Notes: generated from the sequence alone by a model not told the origin. A DNA stretch of 64,000 nt from Acinetobacter haemolyticus (GCF_900406815.1 NZ_OVCN01000017.1:1-64000), one strand, 5' to 3'; shown: positions 18,366 to 27,552, numbered from the stretch's first letter. Numbers and translations are program-made.

Positions 18366-18935
18366 ATGATTACATCCTCTGTTGCCGATGCAGCCCAACT
18401 TTTAAAACAAGGACAAGTACTCGCTTATCCCACTGAAGCCGTTTGGGGGCTAGGTTGTGATCCATTCAATGAACAGGCCTTTCAAAATATCCTTGAATTC
18501 AAGCATCGTCCGATTGAAAAAGGCGTGATTTTATTAGCAGGTTGTATCGAACAAGTTGAACATTTATTACAAGACCTTGAACCTGCGATTCGGCATCAAG
18601 TAATTAATAGTTGGTCAAATCGTCATGAAACAGAGCGCGCAACGACATGGCTATTGCCTGCAGCCCAGCACATTCCGACATGGATCAAAGGACAGCACCC
18701 GTTAGTAGCCGTGCGCGTCACCACACATCCATTATGTGTCGAACTTTGTGAACATTTTGATGGATTTATTGTGTCCACTAGCGCCAATCCCGCGGGGTTA
18801 GCACCTGCCCGCAGCTTAGAGGAAACACAAAATTACTTTGGTCATTCATTGCATTACTTAGCAGGAAATCTAGGGCTGAGCCAAGAACCGAGTCGAATAC
18901 TCAACGCTTTAACAGGTGAAATTATTCGCGCGTAA
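18366..18935 (+). CDS. tsaC: Threonylcarbamoyl-AMP synthase TsaC/Sua5
   Basis: A 189-residue YrdC-fold enzyme that makes threonylcarbamoyl-AMP from threonine, bicarbonate and ATP, the first step of tRNA t6A37 modification. Family features are YPTEAVWGLGCDP near the N-terminus, FKHRP around 45-49, and STSANPAG near 138-145. The short form without the Sua5 C-terminal domain is TsaC. It lies 36 bp after dprA. Confidence 0.95.
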   Translation: MITSSVADAAQLLKQGQVLAYPTEAVWGLGCDPFNEQAFQNILEFKHRPIEKGVILLAGCIEQVEHLLQDLEPAIRHQVINSWSNRHETERATTWLLPAAQHIPTWIKGQHPLVAVRVTTHPLCVELCEHFDGFIVSTSANPAGLAPARSLEETQNYFGHSLHYLAGNLGLSQEPSRILNALTGEIIRA

Positions 18936-18950
18936 CCCAGACAAAAAAAA

Positions 18951-18976
18951 GCTCAGTTATATAGGGATAACTGAGC
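18951..18976. terminator. Hairpin terminator after tsaC
   Basis: GCTCAGTTAT-ATAGGG-ATAACTGAGC, a perfect 10-bp stem. An A-run precedes it, so on the minus strand a T-run follows. It could stop transcription from either side. The rest of the tsaC-EamA gap (18977-19261) is very A/T-rich and holds no gene I can support. Confidence 0.65.
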
Positions 18977-19261
18977 ATAAAAAGGATGTGTATAATCACA
19001 TCCAGAGGGTTCAAAAATTCGGTCAGCAAATTAAAAAATGTATCAATTTGCTTCGGTGTTTATTATGGCGGAATCAACTCATTTATACAAATATATTATT
19101 CCCCTAACAAAAAATGTGAAAAGCATACCATTTTTGTCACCTTTGGACTTTCAATAAAATTATATTTTTATTTTTATTGAGCTTTTTTTTGATGATAATT
19201 TTAGCTGTTCTTTAAAATATGCTTGTAATATCAAATAGAAAGAATCGTCTTCATAGCAAAA

Positions 19262-19298
19262 AAATTGCGCGTTTGTCTATTTTTTATACAAACACGCA
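19262..19298 (-). terminator. Terminator of the EamA gene
   Basis: An 11-bp stem (TGCGTGTTTGT pairing with ACAAACGCGCA, with one G-U pair) with an A/T loop, followed on the minus strand by AATTTTTTTGC. It is 14 bp beyond the stop codon. Confidence 0.75.
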
Positions 19299-19311
19299 TT
19301 TTATATACATC

Positions 19312-20232
19312 TTATGAAGTCGACTTTAGCTCGTGCGATGAAAAATTTACAGTCTTTTTCTGCGCCATAATGATCCCCACCAAGATCATAAAACCACCAA
19401 TGCTATGATAAATTGTCCAGCTTTCCGCCAACCAAAAACTCGCAATAATTGCTGTAAACACAGGCATGAGATTCATAAAAATACTGGTTCGATTTGGCCC
19501 AATGGCCTGAACAGCCAACATCCATAGTAAAGGTGCGATTAGGGATGGAAAGACGCCTGCATAAATTACACTTGCTGCATTTTCAGCATTGATCCAGTCG
19601 AGCCCAAACCAAAGTAAAAATGGCAGGTGGTACAACAGTGCAAATCCGATTTGAATATAAAGACTGGTCATGAGTGGCAATTTTAATTGCCATTTTTTTA
19701 GAAACACACCGTAAAAAGCATAAAACCCGACTGCAAGTACCATCACGGCATCTCCCCAATGCCCACCCTGCATAAATAAGCTGGAAATATGCCCTTGCCA
19801 CATGACGTACAGCAATCCAGCAAATGACAGCATACTTCCCAAAATCGCAAATCGATTTGGGCGGTCTTTTAAAATCAGATATGAGATAAAAATGGTAAAG
19901 ATAGGAACGAAAGCATTGACGATTCCCATATTGGTGGCAGTGGTATAGTGCGCTGCTGCATAAGATAAGCCTTGATATAACACCATACCAAAAGCACTTA
20001 ATACTGCTAATTTTGGAATAAGTGGGCGAATCAAAGCGCGTTGCTGCCAGATTTTTGGCAACATAAACGGCGTTAATATTAGGAATGCCACAAACCAGCG
20101 ATAAAAACTAATACTGACAGGTGAAATATAATCCGCAACATAACGAGTCACTGCAATATTCAGCGACCAAATTAAGACCGCAATCAATGGCAATATAAAT
20201 GCCCATTTCTGATATTTGGATATCTGAACCAT
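19312..20232 (-). CDS. EamA/DMT-family transporter
   Basis: A 306-residue inner-membrane protein with 10 predicted segments arranged as two EamA halves (about 15-145 and 160-290). Members of the drug/metabolite superfamily export amino acids, nucleosides or other metabolites. Typical features are the WSLNIAVTRY segment and the second-half GVFPSLIAPLLW. The ATG at 20232 has GGTGAG upstream; the frame extends to a GTG at 20244. Substrate unknown. Confidence 0.85.
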   Translation of the reverse strand: MVQISKYQKWAFILPLIAVLIWSLNIAVTRYVADYISPVSISFYRWFVAFLILTPFMLPKIWQQRALIRPLIPKLAVLSAFGMVLYQGLSYAAAHYTTATNMGIVNAFVPIFTIFISYLILKDRPNRFAILGSMLSFAGLLYVMWQGHISSLFMQGGHWGDAVMVLAVGFYAFYGVFLKKWQLKLPLMTSLYIQIGFALLYHLPFLLWFGLDWINAENAASVIYAGVFPSLIAPLLWMLAVQAIGPNRTSIFMNLMPVFTAIIASFWLAESWTIYHSIGGFMILVGIIMAQKKTVNFSSHELKSTS

Positions 20233-20333
20233 CAACAGTCTCACCCTATTTCAATCATGCAAATATTGTGAGAGATGTCTAAAATAATTGAAATATCGTA
20301 TATCAGACATTTATATCGCACTTTAGACATCGT

Positions 20334-20981
20334 TTATTCGAATAATTCCCAAGTGCGCATCGCATGTTCAACCACTTTGTGTAATTGGGTAACCGTTGCA
20401 CCATCCCGTGCTTGCATCGTCAGACCTTGTAGCACCGTCGTATAGAAATCAGCCATTTCTGTTAAAGGGGTAGTTACTGCTAGGTCACCATCGACAACCC
20501 CTTGCTGTAAGCGTTCTAGCAATCTTTGCTTGGTTTTTAAACGCTTTTCTAAAATATTATGCTGAATTTGTTGTGCATTATCCGAACAATTAATGGTCGC
20601 CACCACCAACATACATCCTGTTGGTTTATCAGGCTGTGCTAAACGTTGCACATTGTCATAAAGATAAAGTTCGAATGCCACTTTCGCAGTCTTTGCTTCT
20701 AAGAAGATCGCTTCTATGGGACAGGCTTCATGCGCCAAATAATAATCAATGCACTTATAAAAAAGCCCAGCTTTATCACCGAAACTACTATATAAACTTG
20801 GTGCCGTCAGCTCCAATGCTTGTGTTAGGTCACTGACTGAAGTGGCTTCATAACCATGTTCCCAAAACAACAACATTGCCTTTTCTAAAGCCTGCTGTTC
20901 ATCAAAGCACTTCGGACGCCCACGCTTTTTTTTGAGCGTGTCATCACTCGGTGTTAGTCGGGATTCATCTGCATGAGTCAT
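20334..20981 (-). CDS. TetR/AcrR-family regulator of the adjacent MFS exporter
   Basis: A 215-residue repressor. A basic arm KKKRGRPKCFD precedes the TetR DNA-binding domain (about 20-70), containing GYEATSVSDLTQALELTAPSLYSSFGDK (shown by its SLYSSFGDK recognition helix end). The C-terminal ligand-binding domain resembles the TetR_C_16/YcfQ-like type. The ATG at 20981 is used because residues upstream would cover the operator. It is divergent from the MFS gene, with two AACGATC-type sites between. Confidence 0.85.
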   Translation of the reverse strand: MTHADESRLTPSDDTLKKKRGRPKCFDEQQALEKAMLLFWEHGYEATSVSDLTQALELTAPSLYSSFGDKAGLFYKCIDYYLAHEACPIEAIFLEAKTAKVAFELYLYDNVQRLAQPDKPTGCMLVVATINCSDNAQQIQHNILEKRLKTKQRLLERLQQGVVDGDLAVTTPLTEMADFYTTVLQGLTMQARDGATVTQLHKVVEHAMRTWELFE

Positions 20982-20998
20982 GGTTATCACAAATATTT

Positions 20999-21069
20999 TT
21001 ATAACGATCACTATTAAATTAATTGACGTCATCACTTTTATCAACTATTTTATTTTTTAACGATCGTTA
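20999..21069. promoter_or_regulatory. Two TetR-type operator sites
   Basis: A perfect 12-bp palindrome TAACGATCGTTA lies at 21058-21069, and a related site ATAACGATCACTATTA at 21001-21016. Both sit between the TetR and MFS start codons. The AACGATCGTT core is a common TetR-family operator form. Probably both promoters are repressed together. Confidence 0.65.
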
Positions 21070-21127
21070 TAAAAATTTAATCTTTGTCAATTTTATTGTT
21101 ATCTCTATAACAACAAAGGAAATTATC

Positions 21128-22351
21128 ATGGAACAAACATCTCCTACAGACATACGTCCCATTGAGTCAAGTCCTTCTCAAGGGAATTGGTTTGCTCTGT
21201 TGTCTGTCACATTGAGTGCTTTTGCTTTAGTGACTGGTGAATTTCTTGCTGTCGGTGTACTCAATGAAATCGCACGTGATTTTCAAGTGTCTGTTGGAAC
21301 AGCAGGTTTAACCGTTTCGCTAACCGCCATCGTTGGAATGTTTGCCGCAGTACTGATTCCCATATCGGCCAAAACACTGGATCGTCGTACATTGTTGCTG
21401 CTGTTAACCCTGTTGATGATTTTGGCAAATTTCATTACAGCCCTTGCATCCAATTTTGTCTTGTTACTGTTTGGACGCATTATTTTAGGGATTGCCATTG
21501 GTGGCTTTTGGGCAACAGCAGTTGCACTTAGTGGTCGTTTAGCTCCACCGCATTTACCGATTGCCAAAGCCACAGCTTGGGTCGCTTTTGGGGTTACCTT
21601 AGCAAGTGTACTCGGTGTACCAATGGGAACTTGGTTGGCTCAGTATAATGGATGGCGCACCTCTTTTACCGTCATTTCACTTATGGGAATCCTGCTTTTT
21701 ATCTTCCAATACCTCTATCTGCCACAATTAAAACCGTCTTCCTCATTACGCTGGAAAGAACTCCCGATCCTTTTGCAACATACTGCTGCTCGTAAAGGAC
21801 TGATTATTTTTATCTTTATGGGATTTGCACACTTTGCGGTTTATAGTTATTTTTCTGCCTTTTTCAAACATCAGATTGACTTCTCTGACGGGCTGATTAG
21901 CCGCTTACTTCTGGTTTATGGAATTGCAGGGATTTTTGGCAATATCTTTGCGGGTTATCTTGGACAAATCAATATTCGCTATACTTTTGCAGTCAGTGGT
22001 TTTGCCTTCTTTTTGGCATTTCTAAGCCTGCCAATGTTTGGCGCCCATATCATGACCGCCATTGTGTTGACTGCCTTATGGGGCTTCGCTTATGGCATCA
22101 TACCGACAGCAGTCAATATCTGGATGTTTACGCACGCGCCAGAAGCAGTAGAAAAAGGCATGCCAATAGTAACATTGACCTTTTTGATTTTAATTGCCTT
22201 AGGCAGTATGTTTGGCGGAATGATTGTCGATCACTTTAACGGCACGATCTTATTCTTTGCCATGCTTCCGCTGGTACTTTGCTCTCTAGTATTGATTTTC
22301 ACTTTAGCACGCGGTTTAAATAATCCTCAACTCAGCTGTGAAAATGAATAG
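21128..22351 (+). CDS. MFS transporter, DHA1 type (AraJ/YdhP-like)
   Basis: A 407-residue inner-membrane exporter with 12 predicted segments. The N-half contains SLTAIVGMFAAVLIPISAKTLDRRT-type motif A residues (DRR loop) and GRIILGIAIGGFWA, typical of drug or sugar efflux carriers of the DHA1 class. The ATG at 21128 has AAAGGA seven bases upstream, so the longer frame from 21023 is not used. It is divergent from its likely TetR repressor. The AraC gene follows after 11 bp. Confidence 0.87.
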   Translation: MEQTSPTDIRPIESSPSQGNWFALLSVTLSAFALVTGEFLAVGVLNEIARDFQVSVGTAGLTVSLTAIVGMFAAVLIPISAKTLDRRTLLLLLTLLMILANFITALASNFVLLLFGRIILGIAIGGFWATAVALSGRLAPPHLPIAKATAWVAFGVTLASVLGVPMGTWLAQYNGWRTSFTVISLMGILLFIFQYLYLPQLKPSSSLRWKELPILLQHTAARKGLIIFIFMGFAHFAVYSYFSAFFKHQIDFSDGLISRLLLVYGIAGIFGNIFAGYLGQINIRYTFAVSGFAFFLAFLSLPMFGAHIMTAIVLTALWGFAYGIIPTAVNIWMFTHAPEAVEKGMPIVTLTFLILIALGSMFGGMIVDHFNGTILFFAMLPLVLCSLVLIFTLARGLNNPQLSCENE

Positions 22352-22362
22352 AGGTGTTTCCC

Positions 22363-23136
22363 ATGAAGTATGATGTGGCTGAACAATTACCCTTTTTACA
22401 TGGTATCGAAGTCTATGAATTTCTTTATCAAAAAGACGATATTGTTAGTCCCCATTCTTCACTTTGGGGAGACTTTAATTTCAGCCTCAATGGAACGTTA
22501 GAATTTGATATTGAAGGGAAGTATTACCTTTCTCCACCTAGTTATGGACTATGGTTACCACCCCATACTGAACATCAATCTTTGCCCGTTGAACATGAGA
22601 TTCATTATATCTGTATTCGACTGCACCCTAAATTCGGGCAATTTTTAGGAAATAACTGTCGTTGTTTTAGTATCCAGCCCTTTTTCCGTGCTCTGGTCAT
22701 TCAAATCCTCGAACAACAAAAGCAGGCTTGCCCACCAGAATATTTAGAACATTTATTACAAGTTTTGTTCGATCAACTCAAACAAGCTCCCACGTATTCA
22801 CATTATCTTCCGCAAAGTAGCCATCCTATTTTATCACCGATCTTGGAAAAGCTGGCTGATCCTGAATCGTTTCATTTGAGTTTGCAGCAAGTTCTCACTC
22901 CTTTTAGTGTGAGTGAACGGCATGTACTGCGCCTGAGCCAGCAAGAGTTACAACTCACACTCTCTGAATGGCGCAATCGAGCAAAAATTATTTTTGCAAT
23001 TAATCAAATCCGCGAAGGGATGACCATCAAACAATTGGCTTTTGCACTCGGCTATCATCATAGTTCAAGTTTCATTGAATTTTTTAAACGCTATACTGGC
23101 CAAACCCCCATTCAACTTAAAAATGCAACGCTTTAA
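22363..23136 (+). CDS. AraC-family transcriptional regulator
   Basis: A 257-residue regulator. The N-terminal cupin (about 20-100, with HTEHQSLPVEHEIHYICIRLHP-type histidines) binds a small ligand. Two helix-turn-helix motifs lie at about 165-250, the second ending FALGYHHSSSFIEFFKRYTGQTP (described by its GYHHSSSF core). This is the YdeC/NimR-like class that controls adjacent MFS exporters. AGAGGTG precedes the ATG at 22363. It is co-directional with the MFS gene, so likely one operon. Confidence 0.87.
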   Translation: MKYDVAEQLPFLHGIEVYEFLYQKDDIVSPHSSLWGDFNFSLNGTLEFDIEGKYYLSPPSYGLWLPPHTEHQSLPVEHEIHYICIRLHPKFGQFLGNNCRCFSIQPFFRALVIQILEQQKQACPPEYLEHLLQVLFDQLKQAPTYSHYLPQSSHPILSPILEKLADPESFHLSLQQVLTPFSVSERHVLRLSQQELQLTLSEWRNRAKIIFAINQIREGMTIKQLAFALGYHHSSSFIEFFKRYTGQTPIQLKNATL

Positions 23137-23251
23137 AGCTGCACCTTTTTCAGCATATTTTGTATGTATTCATATCAATAGCATTGCACTCTAAAAGATT
23201 AGCAGTTAAAACAGGCAAGTGATTTCACAACAACAAATGAGGATGCCCTCC

Positions 23252-23797
23252 ATGAGCCAATCGGTTTATCACATTCCAGTTAAAGATATTAAAGGTCAAG
23301 AAGTTGATCTAGAACAATATAAAGGCAAAGTTTTACTTCTGGTAAATGTTGCCTCAAAATGTGGATTAACCCCTCAATACGAAGGTCTGGAAAAACTATA
23401 TCAAGCTAAAAAAGACCAAGGCTTAGAAATTTTAGGCTTCCCTGCCAATAACTTTTTAGAGCAAGAACCAGGTTCAAATGAAGAAATCGAGCAATTTTGT
23501 TCACTCAACTATGATGTGCATTTCCCACTTTTCGCCAAAATTTCAGTGGCGGGTGATGATAAGCATCCCCTCTATCAAACATTGACCCAAGCAATTCCTG
23601 AACGTATCGGTGAAGGGCCATGGTGGAAAGACCTTGTAGATTATGGTTTAACACCAAATAATCCACCTGAAGTGCTTTGGAATTTTGAAAAATTCCTCGT
23701 CAATAAAAATGGTGAAATCGTTGCACGCTTTGCACCTGATATCACTGCAGATGACGAGCGCATCGTGACTGCGATTGAAGCTGAATTGGCGAAATAG
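23252..23797 (+). CDS. Glutathione peroxidase-family protein
   Basis: A 181-residue thioredoxin-fold peroxidase (GPx/BtuE family) that reduces hydroperoxides in the cytoplasm. The peroxidatic Cys37 lies in VASKCGLTPQY. The second motif reads FPANNFLEQEPG, where most relatives have FPCNQF-GQEPG, so both the Cys and the catalytic Gln position differ. The WNFEKFLV motif is intact. The ATG at 23252 has GAGGA upstream; frames from 23219 (GTG) or 23237 are also open. A hairpin terminator follows. Confidence 0.88.
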   Translation: MSQSVYHIPVKDIKGQEVDLEQYKGKVLLLVNVASKCGLTPQYEGLEKLYQAKKDQGLEILGFPANNFLEQEPGSNEEIEQFCSLNYDVHFPLFAKISVAGDDKHPLYQTLTQAIPERIGEGPWWKDLVDYGLTPNNPPEVLWNFEKFLVNKNGEIVARFAPDITADDERIVTAIEAELAK

Positions 23798-23809
23798 TTT
23801 TATCCTCAT

Positions 23810-23840
23810 TGAGAAGAATAGTCTTATTCTTCTCATGTTT
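23810..23840 (+). terminator. Terminator after the glutathione peroxidase gene
   Basis: TGAGAAGAATA-GTCT-TATTCTTCTCA, an 11-bp perfect stem with a short T-rich tail, 13 bp after the stop. Confidence 0.7.
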
Positions 23841-23962
23841 CAGTCTTAACTCATCTGTATGGGCGTATTGCATCAGAATGTTAACGAATTGCAAAAATCA
23901 CATTTTTCTTCACACTTTATGATTATAGTGACGTTCTTTTAAGATTTTCATGAAGTTCTGTC

Positions 23963-24565
23963 ATGCTTAAACACGGTTCTATCTCAACAATTCTCTCCGC
24001 AACGGCAATCATTAGCACGTTAGCGCTGGTCGGTTGTGATCAATCTCCTCAAAATAATGAACAGTCTCAGCAACTCACTGAGCTAGAACAAAATATTCCT
24101 TCGGCTACCGAGCAAGACGCTCTATCCAATATTGCTGGCAACCAAAATCTAAGTCACGGCAATATGTTTAATATCGTCCGTGATGTTGCTCAATTACAAC
24201 TCAAAACAGATGACTACACAGCATTACTGCAAAGTTCACAGAACCAACTTGAGCAGGCGATTCAAAATCAAAATGTTCAACAACTCAAAGAAAGTGCTGC
24301 AAAGCTTAAACAAGAACTTCATGCCTTACATGATGTTTTGTTATCGTTACAACTTAAAAGCACTGAGGTGGATCAAATCCGTCAAAGTTTGCTGAGTGCG
24401 AATCAACAATTACTTAATTTGCCCCTTTTACATGGTCAGCAAGACATTAGCCAATTGGATTTTGAAAAGATCGCAGCGCAATTTAATAAAATTCAGCTCG
24501 ATATGCTGAAACTTGCCACCCTTGTTTTAGGTAATCCAGCCTCAGAAGCAGACCCTTCAAACTAA
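23963..24565 (+). CDS. Putative lipoprotein, function unknown
   Basis: A 200-residue protein with a type II signal sequence ending in the lipobox LALVGC (Cys about 25), so it is lipid-anchored in the envelope. The mature part is Gln/Leu-rich and strongly helical, with a coiled-coil-like stretch at about 65-130 (LLQSSQNQLEQAIQNQNVQQ and following). Acidic and Ser-rich linkers lie at both ends. I do not recognise the family. Convergent with the 717-residue gene, from which it is separated by 27 bp. Confidence 0.75.
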   Translation: MLKHGSISTILSATAIISTLALVGCDQSPQNNEQSQQLTELEQNIPSATEQDALSNIAGNQNLSHGNMFNIVRDVAQLQLKTDDYTALLQSSQNQLEQAIQNQNVQQLKESAAKLKQELHALHDVLLSLQLKSTEVDQIRQSLLSANQQLLNLPLLHGQQDISQLDFEKIAAQFNKIQLDMLKLATLVLGNPASEADPSN

Positions 24566-24592
24566 TCCCATAGATTTTGTGTTTTCTAAATC

Positions 24593-26746
24593 CTAGATGG
24601 CTTGCATTGAATAAGGCTCATTGGCAGCATTGGGAACTTGTTGCTCTAGATCTGGTAACTTAACCACATGTTGAGACATTTGCTTATATTTTTGCAGTTC
24701 AGTATTTAGCTGTAGCATACGTTTTTTCAATTCAATCGACATAAATTGATCCGCCTGTGCCAAAGCGACCCAGCCCGCCTGAGCTCTGCGTTTAGGATGA
24801 TCATAGGCCAATTGTTTTTGTATCCATTGATGGAGTCTGAGTGCACGTTGATACGACTCAAACTTATAAGCATACAGAGTCGTTGAAATGACAGTTTCTG
24901 GAATCTTACCCATCAGCTTCGTTTCAATCTGTCTCAATTGAAAAGCGTATAAATCAACTCGATATTTTAATAAATTTTGGTTAAACCATTCAGCAAAACG
25001 GATCAATAAATCGATAACTAAATCAGATTGAGCCTTTAATGCAACTTTCTCTGGAACAGGTCGACGTTGCTCGGTCTTCTGTATTCGCCAAGTTCGGTAT
25101 ATTGCAAACCCGCCGACAAGGAAAGCTCCGATTGAACCCGAAATCACACCACCGATTGCAGCGCCGACGGCCAAACCATTTTTAGATATTGAACTCGAAT
25201 ATTTGTCCTGTGAATACATGCGTAATATCGAGGGTTGTCCTGCTTTATTAAAATTGCGATATACCGCAAAACCCGTATTCATTAACGGAATCGGTAAAAA
25301 CTCTTCATTGCCAGCTGAGTGCTGTAAACTCGCAACAGCTGAGCGCTGCACTGAAGCATAACTCAAAGCGAAATCAGCAAAAACTGAAGGGTATTTTTCT
25401 TGTAAATGCGCGAGTTCAATATTCACAATAATCGCGATATGCGGATGATGTTTTGCAAATGCCTCTATCCGATCTGCATCTAAGCTACATTTTACCTGCA
25501 TCGGCGTGCCATCAACGATCAAATCAAAACTTGCAACATCTGTATGCTCTACAAATTCGATGCAATGTCCTTGTTGACTTAGATTATATGCAACTTGCTG
25601 TTTAGCAAGATAAGAAGATACTTGTAATAATGCTGCATCATGATGGTAATCTGGCGCTGGGATTTGCTTTAAATTATAAAATGCATCGGGCTCACGATGG
25701 GAGGCAGTTACCAAAGCATCAAGTACCAATGGATTAATTTGTAAGTAGTTCCAAATAAATCCCATACCATGATTGGCCGTATTAATCCCATTGACTAACT
25801 TGAGATCACGCCCTGTTAAGATTTTTTGCAGCGCTGTATTTGCTGCTTTATGACGATCTAAACTCACCACAATTTCATGGTTGTTTAATAGTTTAGGTGC
25901 ACACTCTACCACATTTTTATAATAAGGGACGATGAACTCATCTGTTGTTAGCCAATGATTCAAAGAATATCCAACAAATTTTAATTTTTGTTGGATATCA
26001 ATTAAAGGTTTCGGTATTTCACGATGCTGAGATTGCAAGTTTTCTGGCAATAACAATGCAACCGCCTTTTGTGTTAATTGCTCATGTAAATGCGGTTGTT
26101 GAACATAATCAAGATTGGATAAATGTTCCAGAGCCTCAACTGCATCACTCAATCCTTGCTCATTCCGATAATCATTTCGACTCATCAAGCAGCGTATAAA
26201 ATCATAATGCACACTTTCAGGCTGAATATCTTGTTGTTGAAATACTCTACGGTAATTTTTAATTGCGGCGGACCAATCCTCTAAACGAGCATATAATTCA
26301 GCGAGTGGGAGCGTAACGGATACGTGGTTATATTTTTCTTGTAACTGATTCAAAATATTGAGTTTTAGATCACTATCTTTACAAGTGACTAACTGAGTTA
26401 ATATTGTGGTGAGTTCAGATAACTCCAGCGGTGGCTGGGTATGCTGCAATCTAAAATTAAGCCCTTGCTCAAACCAAGCATATCGATGGGCATGATGAGG
26501 ATAAGCAGGAATAAAAACGCGGTTAATGAGCTGAATCAGACGCAATGAACAATCAATTTCATCAACGGTATTGTGTCGAAAATGCCAAACTTTGGGGAGA
26601 GTTAGATTAAATAACTGCGTATAAAGATTAGCCGTCAACTCAGGTTGCATTAATGTCACGAGTTTTATCTGATCTTTGGCAGATAAATGATGTCCTTGTT
26701 GTTCAATACGATCCAAACGCAACTTTAAGACATTACTGGCTAACAT
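24593..26746 (-). CDS. Large unknown protein: repeats, nuclease-like motif, glycine-zipper segment
   Basis: A 717-residue protein that I do not recognise. Residues about 140-230 look helical and TPR-like. Residues 376-445 read as a small alpha/beta domain with a D-L-I-V-D-G-(T/P/M)-Q-V-K pattern (Asp408, Gln417, Lys419), resembling the D...(E/Q)xK core of PD-(D/E)XK nucleases. Residues 524-550 form one hydrophobic Gly-rich segment (GLAVGAAIGGVISGS then GAFLVGG), a glycine zipper. Residues 560-700 are helical and basic. The ATG at 26746 has AGGA upstream. No partner gene is adjacent. Neither nuclease activity nor toxicity is shown; the motif may be coincidental. Confidence 0.7.
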   Translation of the reverse strand: MLASNVLKLRLDRIEQQGHHLSAKDQIKLVTLMQPELTANLYTQLFNLTLPKVWHFRHNTVDEIDCSLRLIQLINRVFIPAYPHHAHRYAWFEQGLNFRLQHTQPPLELSELTTILTQLVTCKDSDLKLNILNQLQEKYNHVSVTLPLAELYARLEDWSAAIKNYRRVFQQQDIQPESVHYDFIRCLMSRNDYRNEQGLSDAVEALEHLSNLDYVQQPHLHEQLTQKAVALLLPENLQSQHREIPKPLIDIQQKLKFVGYSLNHWLTTDEFIVPYYKNVVECAPKLLNNHEIVVSLDRHKAANTALQKILTGRDLKLVNGINTANHGMGFIWNYLQINPLVLDALVTASHREPDAFYNLKQIPAPDYHHDAALLQVSSYLAKQQVAYNLSQQGHCIEFVEHTDVASFDLIVDGTPMQVKCSLDADRIEAFAKHHPHIAIIVNIELAHLQEKYPSVFADFALSYASVQRSAVASLQHSAGNEEFLPIPLMNTGFAVYRNFNKAGQPSILRMYSQDKYSSSISKNGLAVGAAIGGVISGSIGAFLVGGFAIYRTWRIQKTEQRRPVPEKVALKAQSDLVIDLLIRFAEWFNQNLLKYRVDLYAFQLRQIETKLMGKIPETVISTTLYAYKFESYQRALRLHQWIQKQLAYDHPKRRAQAGWVALAQADQFMSIELKKRMLQLNTELQKYKQMSQHVVKLPDLEQQVPNAANEPYSMQAI

Positions 26747-26848
26747 ACTTTTCCTAAATTTTTATTTAATATACGCATTCGTTATAGCTTACAACGATGT
26801 CATCCATTCATCGTTAAGCATTCATCATATTATGTTTCGAGATAATAA

Positions 26849-26892
26849 AAAAGCACCTTCAAAACAATCTTAAAATTGATCTTGAAGGTGCT
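26849..26892 (-). terminator. Terminator of the DUF2846 gene
   Basis: AGCACCTTCAA (26852-26862) pairs with TTGAAGGTGCT (26882-26892). On the minus strand TTTTTT follows directly. The rest of the 26747-26935 gap holds no other signal I can name. Confidence 0.8.
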
Positions 26893-26935
26893 AAAAGCTA
26901 AGTTTATCGTTGTTATCGTTTATAAAATCACTGAT

Positions 26936-27415
26936 TTACTTTTTATCTAAACTAATGCTCTGTTTACTGCATTTTCCAGACTGAGCAAATTTATATTCAG
27001 CAATGGCTTTTTTACCCGTCTCCAAATCTACTTGTTTAAGATTCGCGCCACCTGTGATTACGCCTGGTTTGATATATTGCTGAATAAAATATTGTTTTCC
27101 TGCCTCAGTATTCAGTGTTAAATGATTTGGTGAGAAATCTGATTCAGTCGAAATCGTATGTTTCTGATTGCCCTCCACCTCTTTTAAGAAAAATGTACCA
27201 CGTGCAGTTTCACCTAAACATTCTCCATCAATCCAAACATCTTTTTTGAGTGCTGCACCCAACACACTATTTGAACGATATACATAAACCGCAGCTTTAC
27301 CCTCTGTAGGTGCATCAAGTTTTTTTGCTTGTTGAGACAATTGCGGGGTCGCTTGCGGTACTGAAGCACAACCAACAAATGTAAGAGCAAGAATAACGGG
27401 AAGTAAAATTTTCAT
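26936..27415 (-). CDS. DUF2846 family lipoprotein
   Basis: A 159-residue lipoprotein. The signal sequence ends at the lipobox FVGC near residue 16. The DUF2846 domain (about 40-140) contains AAVYVYRSN, DVWIDGECLGET and YFIQQYIKPG. Function of the family is not known; members are outer-membrane or periplasmic. The ATG at 27415 has GAGAAA upstream; an earlier in-frame ATG at 27430 has none. It is a single-gene unit before the atp terminator. Confidence 0.83.
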   Translation of the reverse strand: MKILLPVILALTFVGCASVPQATPQLSQQAKKLDAPTEGKAAVYVYRSNSVLGAALKKDVWIDGECLGETARGTFFLKEVEGNQKHTISTESDFSPNHLTLNTEAGKQYFIQQYIKPGVITGGANLKQVDLETGKKAIAEYKFAQSGKCSKQSISLDKK

Positions 27416-27506
27416 TATGATATTTCTCATAAAGTTATATATTGAAACCGTACTCTATATGAAAATGATAACTATTTAAATTTTGTTTTTAATTTATTTT
27501 TCAATG

Positions 27507-27532
27507 AAAAAGCCACCTTACGGTGGCTTTCT
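27507..27532 (-). terminator. Terminator of the atp operon
   Basis: AAAGCCACC-TTAC-GGTGGCTTT, a perfect 9-bp stem, 21 bp past the atpC stop. On the minus strand a T-run follows. Confidence 0.85.
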
Positions 27533-27552
27533 CAATCAAAAAACGGTACTGA

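Noticed and set aside
18977-19261. Short frames in the A/T-rich gap after tsaC
   Set aside because: Low-complexity A/T sequence; frames lack ribosome sites and family-like residues.
20621-20836. Plus-strand frame across the TetR gene
   Set aside because: It is the reverse of a clear TetR coding sequence and has no start signal.
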